6,739 nucleotides of DNA from an uncultured Veillonella sp. (lineage in GTDB: Bacteria > Bacillota_C > Negativicutes > Veillonellales > Veillonellaceae): contig CAAFRK010000063.1 in NCBI GenBank assembly GCA_900765235.1, positions 1 to 6,739 on the forward strand. Reading direction: 5' to 3'. The notes under the pieces are model-generated. The model made no database searches, was not told the DNA's origin, and worked only from the letters and a program-made list of their open reading frames with translations. The translations under genes were made by a program, and so were the position numbers. Below, piece after piece: positions 6,116-6,739 of this stretch; position 1 is the stretch's first letter, and every line of letters starts with the position of its first letter.

Positions 6116-6580
6116 TTAATCGCGCTTTCTAACTATATTGCGGCCGCCCACAACACGAAGCACCACAATAGGTGAACCGGCATCGATGAAGTCCCCTTCG
6201 GTCACAACATCTACCAAATTACCATCAATTTTAGCAATACCTGCAGGGCGCAGTGTAGTATGAGCTACCCCCTCTTTACCAGCTAAGTCCTCTAATACAT
6301 CATTAGATACATAACCAGCTTTTGTCGTAGATCGTTGCCCTAAGGTAAACAATTTGCCTATCCAAGTCTTTTCAAAGTGATTAAAGAACACGATGATAAG
6401 GACAATTAGCAAGGCCGTCAATCCTAGTACGGCATACAGCGCTACCGTTCCTTCTCCAAGAGCTATAAAAACGCCCCAAAGGAATGCACAATAACCGATG
6501 AGCCCTAAAATACCGCCCGGTACAACGAGTTCTACCGCCATCAGGGCGATCCCTATAGCCATCCAAATTAAAAACTCCAT
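6116..6580 (-). CDS. Short NfeD-family membrane protein, FloA partner
   Basis: NfeD proteins are small membrane proteins with a cytosolic OB-fold that work with flotillin-type SPFH proteins in membrane organisation. Here 154 residues hold three hydrophobic segments (about 2-20, 24-42 and 47-67, with PGG at 21-23 in the first turn) and a linker. A C-terminal beta-rich OB domain (about 96-152) follows, with GKEGVAHTTLRPAGIAKIDG and VVTEGDFIDAGSPIVVLRV, the typical NfeD signature. The ClpP-like serine protease domain of long NfeD proteins is absent, so this is the short, non-protease class, unlike B. subtilis YqeZ, which I recall as the long form. The ATG has AGGAGGG a few bases upstream, a very strong ribosome site. 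It is the first gene of the operon and lies just before floA. Confidence 0.92.
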   Translation of the reverse strand: MEFLIWMAIGIALMAVELVVPGGILGLIGYCAFLWGVFIALGEGTVALYAVLGLTALLIVLIIVFFNHFEKTWIGKLFTLGQRSTTKAGYVSNDVLEDLAGKEGVAHTTLRPAGIAKIDGNLVDVVTEGDFIDAGSPIVVLRVVGGRNIVRKRD

Positions 6581-6623
6581 AGGCCCTCCTCTCTATAATT
6601 AATTTTATACAACTTATATCTTC

Positions 6624-6652
6624 ATTATACAATATAAAGAATAAATTATAAA
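6624..6652 (-). promoter_or_regulatory. Candidate promoter of the nfeD-floA operon
   Basis: A perfect minus-strand -10 TATAAT (6624-6629) has TTTATA (6647-6652, four of six consensus bases) 17 bases upstream. The start would be near 6617, with a leader of about 36 bases ending in the AGGAGG ribosome site. The surrounding sequence is so AT-rich that chance -10 matches are expected. Confidence 0.42.
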
Positions 6653-6691
6653 GATAACCCTTATCATATAAATCTATTTCATATCAAATAG
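6653..6691. promoter_or_regulatory. Two dyads just upstream of the nfeD-floA promoter
   Basis: GATAA-ccc-TTATC (6653-6665) abuts the candidate -35 box, and CTATTTcATATcAAATAG (6674-6691) is symmetrical at 16 of 18 positions. The position suits an operator or activator site, and the first has the GATAA/TTATC look of Fur-family half sites, but neither is a full known box. From 6692 to the window end I see no gene. Confidence 0.25.
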
Positions 6692-6739
6692 TCTTACATC
6701 CTAAACCTATTCGGTTCACAAGTATTAAACGATGATATG

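Noticed and set aside
6381..6632. An 83-codon minus-strand frame overlapping the start of the nfeD-like gene
   Set aside because: It is the shifted frame of nfeD, its translation is Arg/Gly-rich without hydrophobic segments, and the nfeD frame has both the ribosome site and the family signature.

Overview
The window is a low-GC (about 40% by eye) bacterial chromosome segment in which all seven genes lie on the minus strand, so it reads functionally from right to left. Strong Shine-Dalgarno sites (AGGAGG, AGGTGAT), sigma-A-like promoters and hairpin/T-tract terminators fit a Firmicute. The gene set and the AT-rich style suggest a member of the Negativicutes such as Veillonella. This is an impression from memory, not a database result. 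I see no insertion sequence, CRISPR array, tRNA, rRNA or phage gene.

Right part (about 6739 to 4200): one operon, nfeD-like gene -> floA (flotillin) -> membrane-tethered, low-complexity protein of unknown function. The genes are closely spaced, with a candidate promoter near 6624-6652 and a strong terminator at 4200-4245. NfeD and FloA are the classic bacterial lipid-raft pair. The third gene sits where Bacillus subtilis has yqfB, but I cannot recognise it as that gene.

Middle part (about 4199 to 2403): a 243-residue protein built from five consecutive helix-turn-helix units, followed after 54 bases by a polytopic membrane protein resembling TauE/SafE (TSUP) permeases. The permease has its own good candidate promoter overlapping the regulator's stop codon. 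The pair looks like a regulator with its transporter, but this rests on adjacency only.

Left part (about 2342 to 1): two genes with separate promoters and terminators, a uracil-DNA glycosylase superfamily protein of the type common in Bacteroides, and a major facilitator superfamily transporter. The latter ends at a perfect 36-bp palindromic terminator.

The two points most worth following are the five-HTH protein and the uncharacterised third gene of the flotillin operon. Two start codons (floA and the permease) are placed downstream of the longest open frame because the ribosome binding sites lie inside it. The rest looks like ordinary core genome.
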